The position numbers and the translations under genes were made by a program. This document shows, piece after piece, positions 48,301-60,300 of a stretch of DNA of 64,000 nt. Source of the stretch: Streptomyces sp. HB132. GTDB lineage: Bacteria > Actinomycetota > Actinomycetes > Streptomycetales > Streptomycetaceae. Position 1 is the stretch's first letter. The number at the start of each line of letters is the position of its first letter. Below the pieces are notes generated by a model. That model had not been told where the DNA came from. It was given only the letters and a program-made list of their open reading frames with translations, and did no database searches. The DNA lies in assembly GCF_016909575.1 (NCBI RefSeq), contig NZ_JAFBGA010000007.1:1-64000 (forward strand), given 5' to 3'.

Positions 48301-51300
48301 CCTGGACGGACACATTCCCGCCGCGGTCGCGGACCGGGCCCGCGCGCTCGCCGGCACCGAGCAGACGTCGCTGTTCGGGGTCGTCCTCGCCGCCTGGTTC
48401 ACGGTGCTGCACCGCTACAGCGACCAGGCCGACATCGCCGTGGGCACGCCGACGGCCGGACGCGGCACGAGCGGCTTCGACGACACGCTCGGCTACTTCA
48501 TGAACATGGTGGTCCTGGCCGAACGAGTCGACGGCGCCGAGGCGTTCCGCGGCCTCGTCCGCCGCGTCCACCGCACCGTGCTGGATGCCCTGGAACACAG
48601 CGCGTACCCGCTGATCACCCTGGCCGACGACCTCCGTCGCGCGGATCCGGGCGCCGGCGCCCCCTTCAACGTCGCGTTCTACTTCCAGAACTGGGCCCGC
48701 ACCGCCCGCCGCGACGAGCCCGGCGACACCGTGGTGCTCGGCCCGGTCGAAGGCGTGCACCAGGAGGGCGAGTTCGACCTGACCTTGGAGGTCGTCGAGC
48801 AGGAACAGGGCTGCCGCTACACGCTCAAGTACGACCCCGACCTCTTCGACGAGGAGACCGTCGCCCGACTCGGCACCCACTTCACGACCCTCCTCGCCGC
48901 CGCCGTCGAAGGACCCGGCACCCCGGTGGCCGACCTGGAGCTGCTCACCGAGGACGAGCGGGCCCGGATCACCGCGCCCGCCCCCGCCGACTACCCGGCC
49001 GACACCCTGGTCTGGGAACTGGTGCGACGGCAGGCCGACCACCGGCCCGACGCGGTCGCGGTCCGCCATGCCGGCACCGAACTGACCTACCGCACACTCG
49101 TGGAGCGCGCGGAAGCCCTCGCCGCCCGGCTCACCGCCGCCGGGGCGGGCCGCGGCCGTACCGTCGGGGTGCTGCTCCCGCGCGACCAGGACCTTCCGGT
49201 GGCGCTCCTCGCCGTCCAGGCCTCCGGCGCCGCCTACGTACCGCTCGACCCCGCCTACCCGCAGGACCGGCTCGCCTACATGGCCGAGGACGCCGGGCTG
49301 CACCTGCTGCTCACCCACTCCACCTCCGCCGCCGGCCTCACGTCCGTGCCCCGGCTGGTCCTCGACACGTCCGAGCAGCCGCCGGCCCTGCCGTCGCCCG
49401 GCCCGGCCGGCCCGTCCGACGCCGCGTACGTCATCTACACCTCCGGCTCCACCGGACGCCCCAAGGGCGTCCGGGTGCCGCACCGCGCGCTGACCAACTT
49501 CCTGTGGTCGATGGCCCGCGAGCCCGGCTTCGGACCGGGCGACACCCTGCTGGCCCTCACCACCGTCTGCTTCGACATCTCCGGTCTGGAGCAGTACCTG
49601 CCGCTGGTCACCGGGGGCACGGTGGAACTCCTCGCCTCCGAGGAAGCCCGCGACGGGCTCCGGCTGCGCGAGGCCCTCGAACGGGCCCGCCCCACCGTCA
49701 TGCAGGCCACCCCGGCCACCTGGAGCATGCTGCTGGCCGCCGGCTGGCGGGGCGACCCCGCGCTCAAGGTGCTGTGCGGCGGCGAGGCGCTGCCCGCCGA
49801 CCTGGCCGAGGCGCTCCTCGCGGGCAACGGGCAGGTGTGGAACCTCTACGGTCCCACCGAGACCACCATCTGGTCGGCGGTGAGCCGCCTCGCCCCCGGC
49901 GACCGGGTCACCCTGGGTGCCCCGGTCGCCAACACCGCGCTCCACGTCCTCGACAGCGCGCGCAGACCTGTCCCCACCGCCGTCGCCGGGGAGTTGTACA
50001 TCGGCGGTGACGGCGTGGCCGACGGCTACCTCGGCCGCCCCGAACTGACCGCCGAGCGCTTCCTCCCCGACCCGTTCTCGGCGCGCGCCGACGCCCGCAT
50101 GTACCGCACCGGCGACCTCGTACGGCGGCTCGCCGACGGCACGATCGAATACCTCGGCCGGCTCGACTCCCAGGTGAAGGTGCGTGGCCACCGGATCGAA
50201 CTGGAGGAGGTCGAGGCGACCCTGCGCGGGCTCGACGGCGTCCGGGAGGCCGTCGTCGTGGCCCGTGGGCAGGCAGCGGGCTCACACACGCTGCTCGCCT
50301 GCTACGTCCTCGAGGACGGCGCCACCGAGCCGGGCCGCGAGCGGCTGGCGGCCTGGCTGCCGGAGCACATGATGCCCGACGCCCTGGTCCGGGTGACCGG
50401 CTTCCCGCGCACCCTGAACGGGAAGACCGACCGCACCACACTGGCCGCGCTGCCCCTGGCAGACCTGCGCGCCCGCTTCGGCGCCGGGTCCGCACCCGGC
50501 CCCGGCGCTCCGGCAGGAGCCGCCGACGGCCGGACGGAGGGCCTCGTCGCCGAACTGGCGGACATGGTCGCCGCCCTGACCGGCCTGCGCCCCGAGGACA
50601 TCGGCGCGCACACGCCGCTCGGCGAGACCGGCATGAACTCCGTGAGCTTCACCGCTCTCAGCGCCACGCTGCGCAAGGCGTTCGGCATCACCGAGTACCC
50701 GACCCTCTTCTACCGCCGGGGCACCCTGCACGCGCTCGCCGAGCACCTGTGGGAGCATCACGAGACCGCGCTGACGGCCCACTTCGGCAAGGTCCCGCAG
50801 GCGCTCGCCACCGAGCGGGAGGCTTCGGCCGGGACCGAGGACGCGGAGATCCCCGCCGTAGCCGGGACGTTTGGGGCTCCTGCCGGGGCCGGGGCCCCGG
50901 TCGCCCCCGCCGGCCGTGAGGTCGCCGTCATCGGTATGGCCGGGCGACTGCCCGGGTCCATGGACCTCAGGGAGTTCTGGGACCATCTCGCCGCCGGCGA
51001 CGACCTGGTCGGTGAGATACCCGCCGACCGCTGGAACTGGCGCGACCACCCCCGCTCCCGCTCCCGCTGGGGCGGCTTCGCCCCGGACGTGGACCGCTTC
51101 GACGCAGCGTTCTTCGGCATCTCACCCCGAGAGGCCGAACTGATGGACCCGCAGCAGCGGTTGCTGCTCGAAACGGTCTGGCAGGCCGTCGAGGACGCCG
51201 GCTACCGCCCCTCGGAGCTGGCCGGGAAGCGGGTCGGTGTTTTCATCGCCGTCACCAACTCCGACTACCACGAGGTGCAGCGGGCCGCAGGCCGCGCCAC

Positions 51301-54300
51301 CGAGGGCCACACCCTCACCGGCGCCGCCCTCTCGATCGTCCCGAACCGGGTGTCGTACCTGCTCGACCTGCGGGGGCCCAGCATCGCGGTCGACACCGCC
51401 TGCTCCGGCTCCCTCACCGCTGTCCACCAGGCCTGCGCCGCGCTGCGCGACGGCACCTGCGACCTGGCCATCGCGGGCGGAGTCAGCCTCATCCTGGACC
51501 CGGGCGTGTACGAGGCGCTCAGCCAGGGGGAGATGCTCAGCCCCGACGGCCGCTGCAAGGCCTTCGACAGCCGCGCCGACGGCTACGTGCGGGGCGAGGG
51601 CGCGGGCGTCGTCCTGCTCAAGCCGCACGAGCGGGCCGAGCACGACGGCGACGCCGTGCACGCCGTCATCAAGGCCGTCGCGCTCAACCACGGCGGCCGG
51701 ACCACCTCGCTCACCGCACCCAACCCCGAGGCCCAGGCCGACCTGCTGGTCGAGGCATATCGGGCCGCAGGTGTCCACCCGGGCACCGTCGGCTACATCG
51801 AGGCGCACGGCACCGGCACCGCCCTGGGCGACCCGATCGAGACGACCGGCCTGAGCACCGCCTTCCGGCGGCTGCGGGCGGGGCAGGAAGCACCCGGCGG
51901 GTCCGCTCCCTGCGCCATCGGCTCGGTCAAGACGAACATCGGCCACCTGGAGGCCGCAGCCGGCATCGCCGGACTCTTCAAGGTGATCCTGTCGATGCGG
52001 CACGCCACCATCCCGGCCAGCCTGCACTTCCGCGAGCCGAACCCCTACCTGGAACTCGACGGCGGCCCCTTCGAGGTCGCCGCCACCGCCCGGTCCTGGC
52101 CGCGTCCCCGGGACGCACACGGAGCCGAGCTGCCCCGCCGTGGCGGCGTCAGCTCCTTCGGCTTCGGCGGGGCGGGCGCGCACATCGTGATGGAGGAACC
52201 CCCGATGCCGGACATCCGCGACGAGCCCTCGGCCCAGCAGGTCTTCGTGCTCTCGGCCCGCGACGGCGACGCGCTCCGGCGCTCGGCCGCCCGGCTCGCC
52301 GACCACATCGGGCGCCAGGACGTCCCGGCCCAGGACCTCGCCCACACCCTGCAGACGGGTCGGGAGCCGATGCCGCACCGGCTCGCCTGCGTCGCGGACG
52401 GCACCGCCGCCCTGCGCGCCGAACTCACCGCGTACCTGGCCGGGCGCCCCTCCGCCGTACGCACCGCCCAGGTGACGGCCCCTCGCCCGAGCGCCCCCGT
52501 CTCCCCGGACCCGCGCGACCTCCAGGCCGTCGCGGCCGCCTGGCTGCACGGCACCGACATCGACTGGGGGGCCGTGCACGAGGGCGCGGCCCGGCGTCGC
52601 GTCCACCTGCCGGCCTACCCCTTCGCCGGCCCCCGGCACTGGGTCGCCCCCGGAGAGCGCCTTGCCGAGCCCGGCCCCCGTCTGCACCCCACCCTCCTGG
52701 ACTCCAACGTCTCCACCTTCGGCGAGCAGCGGTTCGCGAAGACGCTGACGGGCGAGGAGTTCTTCCTGCGCGACCACGTCGTCGGCGGCGACCTGGTGCT
52801 GCCCGGCGTGGCCTATCTGGAGATGGGCCGCCTCTCCGGCGAACTCGCCGCCGGGGGAGCCGAGGTGCGCGGCGTCGACGACCTGGTGTGGGCGGCGCCG
52901 GTCCGGCTCGCGTCCGGCCGTACCGGGCACCCGCTGGTGGTCCGTGTCACCGGCGACCGCTCCCGCGCGAGCTTCGAGGTGCGCGGCACCGCCGAGGACG
53001 CGCCGGTGCACGCCGCAGGCACCCTGCGCTTCGACGATCCCGGTTCCCGGCCCGCCCCCATCGTCTTGGCAGACGTACGCGCCCGCTGCACCCGCGTCCA
53101 GCCGGGGGCCGACTGCTACGAAGGTTTCGTCCGGCTGGGCTTCGCCTACGGCCCTGCCTTCCGGGTCATCGAGGAGATCGCCGAGGGCCCGGGGGAGGCG
53201 CTGGCGACGTTGCGCCTGCCGGAGGCTCAACGCGCGGACGCCGGTGCGTACTCCTTCCACCCCTCGCTGCTGGACGCCGCCCTGCAGACCGCCGGCCGGC
53301 TGGTCCAGGGCGCCGGGGACCCGGCGGGCCCGGCACCGTACCTGCCGTTCTCCCTGGGCTCGATCCGGCTGTACGCTCCGCTGCCCGAGCGGGGGCACGC
53401 GTACGCCACCCCGGCCCGGCGTCCCGCCCCGGGCGGCTCCCTCGCCTTCGACATCGCCCTGCTCGACGAGAACGGGCAGGTGGCCGCCGCGCTGGAGTCC
53501 TTCACACTGAGGGCGCTGCGCCCGACGGACGCCCCAGGAGCGACGGCCACCCCGCCCGCGCCCGTCCCCGCCGTCGACGTCGTCCACGCCTTCGAGCCCG
53601 TCTGGGAGGCCGCGCCCGCTCCGCACGGCCGACTCCCCGCGGCCGCACGGGTCCTGCTGTTCTCCGCCGCGTCCGCCGACGCCACCGACGTGGCCCTCGC
53701 CCTCACGGCGACGGGGGCCGAAGTCCGCAGCGTCCCGCTCGGCGACGGCTTCGATGCCGAGGCCGCCGTCCGCGCCGCCGGAGACGGCCCCGTCCACGTC
53801 GTCCACCTGGCAGGGTACGACCGCACCGCGCGGGGCTCCGTGGAGCACGGCTTCCACGCTGCCCTGGCCTTCCTGCGGACCTGGCAGCGGGAGCGCCGCG
53901 ACGCGCTGCGCTACCTGTACGTCCACCCCGAGCCGGCCCCGTCGCCCGCCCAGCCGGCGATGGCGGCCTTCGCCCGCACCGTGCGACTCGAGCAACCGTC
54001 GGTCGTCCTCGGTGTCCTGGCCCTCGCTCCGGGCCGCCCGCTCGCCGAGGCCGTCGTCGCCGAACTCGGCACGGACGGCGGCCCCGAGGTACGCACGGAC
54101 GCGGAGGGCCGGGCCCGCCGCGCCTGGCGGCAGGTGAACCTCCCGGCCGCGCCGGCCGCCGCGTTCACCGGTCCCGGAGCGCACATCGTCACCGGCGGCA
54201 CCGGTGCCCTGGGCCTGCTCGTCGCCGAGCACATCGCCGACGCACGGCGGGCCGCCGGTGTCACCGGCGGCGGCATCGTGCTCGCCGCGCGCACCGCCCC

Positions 54301-57300
54301 CGGCCCCGGGATCCGGTCCCGCGCCGACGCCCTCGGCGCCCTGGTGGTCGTCGCCGACGTCACCGACCCGGCCGCCGTATGCGACCTGGTGGCAGAGGCA
54401 CGCCGGGCGCACGGCTCGGTCAGCGGCGTCGTGCACGCGGCCGGCGCTCTCAGGGACGGACTCATACGCACCAAGCGGCGTGTGGACGCCGACGCCGTCC
54501 TCGCCGCCAAGGTGCACGGCAGCGTGCTGCTCGACGAGGCGACCGCGGACGAACCGCTGGACTACTTCGTCGCGTTCTCCTCGGCGGCCGCGGCCTTCGG
54601 CAACACCGGCCAGAGCGACTACGCCTTCGCCAACGCCTTCCTCGACCACTTCGCCGACGAGCGCGAGCGGCGCCGCCGGGAAGGCACCCGGCACGGCCGC
54701 ACCCTCGCCGCCGCCTGGCCGGTCTGGGCCGACGGCGCGATGCGCGTCGACGCCGACGCCGCGGCATACATGGACCGCGCGCTCGGCATGCGCCCCCTGC
54801 GCACCGCCCCCGCCCTGCAGGCCCTGGAACGTGCCCTCGCCCACACCGCGCCGCGCCTGCTCCTGGCCGCCGGCGACCCCGACCGCATTCTCCGTGCGCT
54901 CGAAGGCGCCGAGCCGCACAAGGACGAGTCCGGCACCGCCGTGCCCGGAGCGCACGAGCGCGCCGAGGAACTCGTCCTGCGGCTGCTCGCCGAGGAGTTG
55001 AAGCTGCCCGAGGCGGAGATCGCCGTCGCCGAGCCCTTCGACCGGTACGGCGTGGACTCGCTCATCACCATGAGCCTCATCCGCCGCCTGGAGGAACACC
55101 TCGGCCCGCTGTCGAAGACCCTGCTCTTCGAGCACGTGACCGTGGGCGACCTCGCCGCGCACCTGGCCGGGGCCCACCCCGGCGCGTTCCCGGCCGCCCC
55201 CGAGGCGACCGTGCTTCCGGCGAAGCCCGCCGAGCCGGCCGCACCCGCCCCGCAGGACGACGCCATCGCCATCATCGGCGTCGCGGGACGCTACCCCCAG
55301 GCCGACGACGTCACCGAGTTCTGGCGCAACCTGCGCGCAGGCCGCGACAGCGTGGAGGAGGTTCCCGCCGACCGTTGGGACCACGGCCTGTTCTACGACC
55401 CGGACAAGTCCGCCACAGGCAAGACCTACGGCAAGTGGGGCGGCTTCGTACCCGGCGCAGACCGCTTCGACCCCCTGTTCTTCCGGATGTCACAGATCGA
55501 GGCGGAGCACACCGACCCGCAGGAGCGGGTGTTCCTCGAGACCGTCTGGCACCTGCTGGAGGACGCCGGATACACCCGTGAACAGTTGCGCGGCGCCCGC
55601 ACCGGCGTGTTCGTCGGCATGATGTACGGGCACTACCAGCTGTACGGCGTCCAGGAGGCGCTGCGGGGCGAGGGCTTCGCGACCTCCTCGTCGTACGCCT
55701 CGGTGGCCAACCGGGTGTCGTACTTCTTCGACTTCACCGGTCCCAGCATGGGCCTGGACACCATGTGCTCCTCGTCCCTGGTCACCATCCACCAGGCCTG
55801 CCTCGCCATTCGCAACGGCGACTGCGACGTCGCCGTGGCCGGCGGGGTCAACATCTCCAGCCACCCGGTGAAGCTCCTTCAGCTCGCCCAGCGCGGCTTC
55901 CTCGCCGAGGACGGGCGCTGCCGAAGCTTCGGCGAGGGCGGTACCGGATACGTGCCCGCCGAGGGCTCGGGCGCCGTTCTGCTCAAGCGCCTGGACGCGG
56001 CCCGCGCCGACGGCGACCGCATCCTCGCCGTGGTCAAGGCCTCCGCCGTCAACCACGGCGGCGCGGGCGCCGGTTACAGCGTCCCCAACCCCAAGGCCCA
56101 GGGCGACCTCGTGCGTACGGCGCTGGAGCGGGCCGGACTCGCGCCCGCCGACCTCGACTACCTGGAGGCACACGGCACCGGCACGGCACTCGGCGACCCG
56201 GTGGAGATCACCGGCATGCTGAGGGCCTTCGGCGAGGAGCCGCCCGAGCGGCTGCCCATCGGCTCGGTCAAGTCGAACATCGGGCACGCCGAGTCGGCCG
56301 CCGGTATCGCCGCGATCACCAAGGTGCTGCTCCAGATGCGGCACGGTGAGCTGGTGCCGTCCCTGCACGCGGACCGTCTCAACCCGAACATCGACTTCAC
56401 GGCGATCCCGTTCGAGGTCCAGCGTGAGCAGGCGCCCTGGCCCCGCCGCGTCCTCGCGAACGGCGAGGTACGCCCGAGGACCGCGGGCGTGAGCTCCTTC
56501 GGCGCGGGCGGTACGAACGCCCACATCATCCTGCAGGAGTACGTCGGCGACGGTGACGGAGCCGCCCCGGCCGGACCCCAACTGGCGGTGCTCTCCGCGC
56601 GGGACGCGGGCCGACTGGCCGCGCAGGCCCGACGGCTCGCCGGCCACCTGCGCGCCGAGGACACCACCGTGACCCCCGCGCAGGTCGCCTGGACCTTGCA
56701 GACGGGCCGGGAGGCGATGGCCCACCGGCTCGCGGTGCTCTTCCGCGACCTGCCCGAACTCTGCGCCCGACTCGACCAGTTCGCCGCAGGCGGCACCCCG
56801 GCCGACAGCTGGACGGGCGTGGTCGACCCGCGCCGGCCCGCCGCGGGCGAGCGGCTCCCCGCCGACCCCGCCGCGTACGCCACCGCCTGGACCGGCGGAC
56901 AGCAGGTCGACTGGTCGGCCCTGCACCCCGGCGGCAGGCCCGCCCGGATGGCGCTGCCCGGCTACCCCTTCGACGGCGACCGGGTCTGGCTGGCCGCGGC
57001 CGACGCCGAACTGGCGGCACTCGGCGCCGGGCGTGACCTGCTCGGTGGCGGCCCGAGCGCACACGCCGTCGCGCACGACACGTCCGATGCGGACCCAGGC
57101 ACCCCGGCCGCCCGACGCCAACCCGAAGGACTGCTGCTGACCCGGAAGTGGCACCCCGCCCCGCCCGTGCCCCGTTCGGCGCCGCCCGCCCTGACCGCCG
57201 TACTCGCCGCACCCGGTACGGAGGCACTGGCCGCCCGGCTCGCCGCGGTACTGCCGGCCGCCGAGGTGCTCACCACCGACCTGATCGACGCCGAACTCAC

Positions 57301-60300
57301 CGAAGCCGGCACCCGCTGGGACCGCTTCGACGCCGTCGTCGACCTGGCCGGCTGCACCGGACCCGTCCTGCCCCCCACGCACGCCGCGCTGCCCTCCTGG
57401 CTGCGCTGGCTCCAGCACCTGGTCGACCTCGGCCGCCGCGACCTGCGCGCCCTGCTCGTCTCGCGCGGTGCCCCCGCCCTCGGCGGAGCGGCCCGGGTGG
57501 GCCTGTACCGGATGCTGCAGAGCGAGTACCGCCACGTCCGCTCACGCCACGTGGAGATCGACCGCGCCGTGACCGACGAGCAGGTGTGCCACTGGGTCGC
57601 CGAGGAGCTGTCCGCCGACGGCGAGCCCGCCGAGGTCGCCTACCGCGGGGGAGTGCGCCACCTGGCGACGCTCGCCGAGGCTCCGCGGACGCAGGGCACC
57701 GGCCTCAGCTTCCCGGCGGACCACGTGCTGTGGGTGACCGGCGGCACGCGCGGCCTCGGGCTGCTCACCGCGTGCCACTTCGTCGCCCGGCACGGAGTGC
57801 GCAAGCTGGTCCTCACCGGACGTGAGGAGTTGCCGCCACGCGCGGAGTGGGCGGCGCACATCGCCGAGGACGGCCCGCTGGGCCGCAAGCTGCGCCCGCT
57901 GGCCGACCTGGCCGCCCAGGGCGTCGAACTCGAGGCCGTGGCTGTCCCGTTGGACGAGAAGGAGGCGCTCGCCAAGGTCCTCGCCGACGTCAGACTGCGG
58001 CTCGGCCCGATCGGTGGCGTGATCCACAGTGCCGGCTTCACCGACTTCGGGAACCCGGCGTTCGTCCGCAAGCCGCAGACCGGCATCGCACGGGTCCTCG
58101 CACCGAAGGTGTTCGGGCTGGACGCCATGCTGGAGTGCTTCCGGGACGAGCCGCTCGGCCTGTTCGTCCTGTACTCGTCGGTCGCCGCCGCCGTTCCCGC
58201 CCTCGCGGTCGGCCAGAGCGACTACGCGATGGCCAACGCCTACCTGGACGCGGTGGCCGAAGCCCGCCCGTACGGCCTCCCCCTGGTCAGCGTGCAGTGG
58301 CCGAGCTGGAAGGAAACCGGTATGGGGGAGGCCCGCAGCGCCGCCTACCAGGCTTCCGGCCTCGCCTCGCTCACCGACGCTCAGGGGCTGGCCCTGCTCG
58401 ACCGCGCGTTGGAGAGCGGCGCCCGGGTCGTGATGCCCGTACTGCCGCGCCCCGGCGCCGAGTTCAGTGCCGAGCGCCTGACAGCACGGCGCCTGGACGC
58501 CGCGCCCGCCGCACCGGCCACCGCACCGCGGCCTGTGGCCGACGCGGGCGCGGACGTACGCGCCGCCGTCGGTGCGGTCTCCTCCTGGCTGCTCGACCAG
58601 CTCGCCGCGGAACTGCGCTTCGACCGCGCCAAGCTGGCCGGCGACGTTCCGGTCCATGACTACGGCATGGACTCGATCATGGTCTCCCAGCTCGTCCAGA
58701 CCGTCGCCCAGCGTCTGGACGTCTCGGTCGACCCGTCGGCCCTGCTGGAACACCCGACGGTGGACGACTTCGCGGCGTACCTCGGCGAGGAACACCGGAC
58801 CGAGCTGATCGAGGAGTTCGGCGTCACGTCTCCCGAGGCCGAGGCACGGCCGCAGTCCACGGCCCCGGCACCGTCGGAAATCCCGGCCCCGGCATCCGCC
58901 TGGGACTTCGACACACCCCCCACCGTCGACCGGCACGGCACCACCCACCGCACCCCTGACCCCCGAGCCGACGCCGTAGCGGTGATCGGCCTCTCCTGCC
59001 GCTTCCCCGACGCCGACTCCGCCGACGCCTACTGGGAGCTGCTGCGGGAGGGCCGTACGGCTCTGCGTCCCGTCCCGGACTCCCGCTTCGGCCGCTCCCT
59101 CGGTTTCCACGCCGGGCTGCTGCCTGAGGTGCTGCGCTTCGCGCCCGAGCGGTTCCTGCTGTCACAGGCGGACGTCGAGGCGATGGACCCGCAGGCGCTG
59201 CTCCTGCTGGAGGAGGTCGACAGGGCCGTGCACCACGCCGGTTACCGCCCGGCAGACCTCAAGGGCCGCCGTGTCGGCGTGTACGTCGGCGGCCGGGCCA
59301 CCCACACCCCCGACCCGGCCGCCCTGGAACGGGCCAAGAACCCGGTCGTGGTCACCGGCCAGAACTACCTCGCGGCCAACATCTCCCAGTTCTTCGACTT
59401 CCAGGGCCCGAGCCTGGTGGTGGACACCGCCTGCTCCTCCGCTCTGGTCGCGATGGACACGGCCGTACAGGCACTGCGTACGGGTTCCGTCGAGTCGGCC
59501 GTCGTCGCCGGTGTGAGCCTGCTGGCGGACGACCGGGCGCACCAGGTGTTCGGGCAGCGCGGACTGCTCAACCCCGGCCCGGAGTTCCACGCGTTCGACG
59601 GCAGGGCGGCCGGCCTGGTGCTCGGTGAGGGTGTAGGCGTCGTCGTCCTCAAGCCGCTGGCCCGGGCCCAGGCGGACGGAGACCGGGTGCTCGCCGTTCT
59701 GGAGGGCATCGCGATCAACAACGACGGCCGCACCGCCGGACCCGCCACACCCAACCTGCGCGCCCAGAAGGACGTGATGGCCGAGGCGCTGGCGCTCAGC
59801 GGCCGCGCGCCGCGGGACGTCGGCTGGGTGGAGACCAACGCCTCCGGCTCGACCGTCACCGACCTGCTCGAACTGAAGGCGATCGAGAGTGTCTACGGCG
59901 CCGGCCCGACCCGGTCGTCGCGGCTCGCGCTCGGATCGGTGAAGCCGAACATCGGTCATCCGCTCGCCGCGGAGGGCATAGCCGCCTTCATCAAGGTGGC
60001 CCTGATGCTGCACCACCGGCAGCAGGTGCCGTTCCTCTCCGGCCAGCAGCCCCTGCCGCACTTCGACCTGGACGCCTCCGCGATGCACTTCCCGAGAGAG
60101 GCCCAGCCGTGGCCCGCGGGCGCGGACCGGGCCGCGCTCAACTGCTTCGCCGACGGCGGCACCAACGCGCACCTGCTGCTCGCCCCGGCCCCGGCGGACC
60201 ACCACGCCGCTCGGGCGCCGCTGCCGCAGCCCACGTCGCAACGCACGGTCGTCATCCGCAGCACCGCCTCCGATGCGCCCGGCGAACCTGCCGGGTCGAC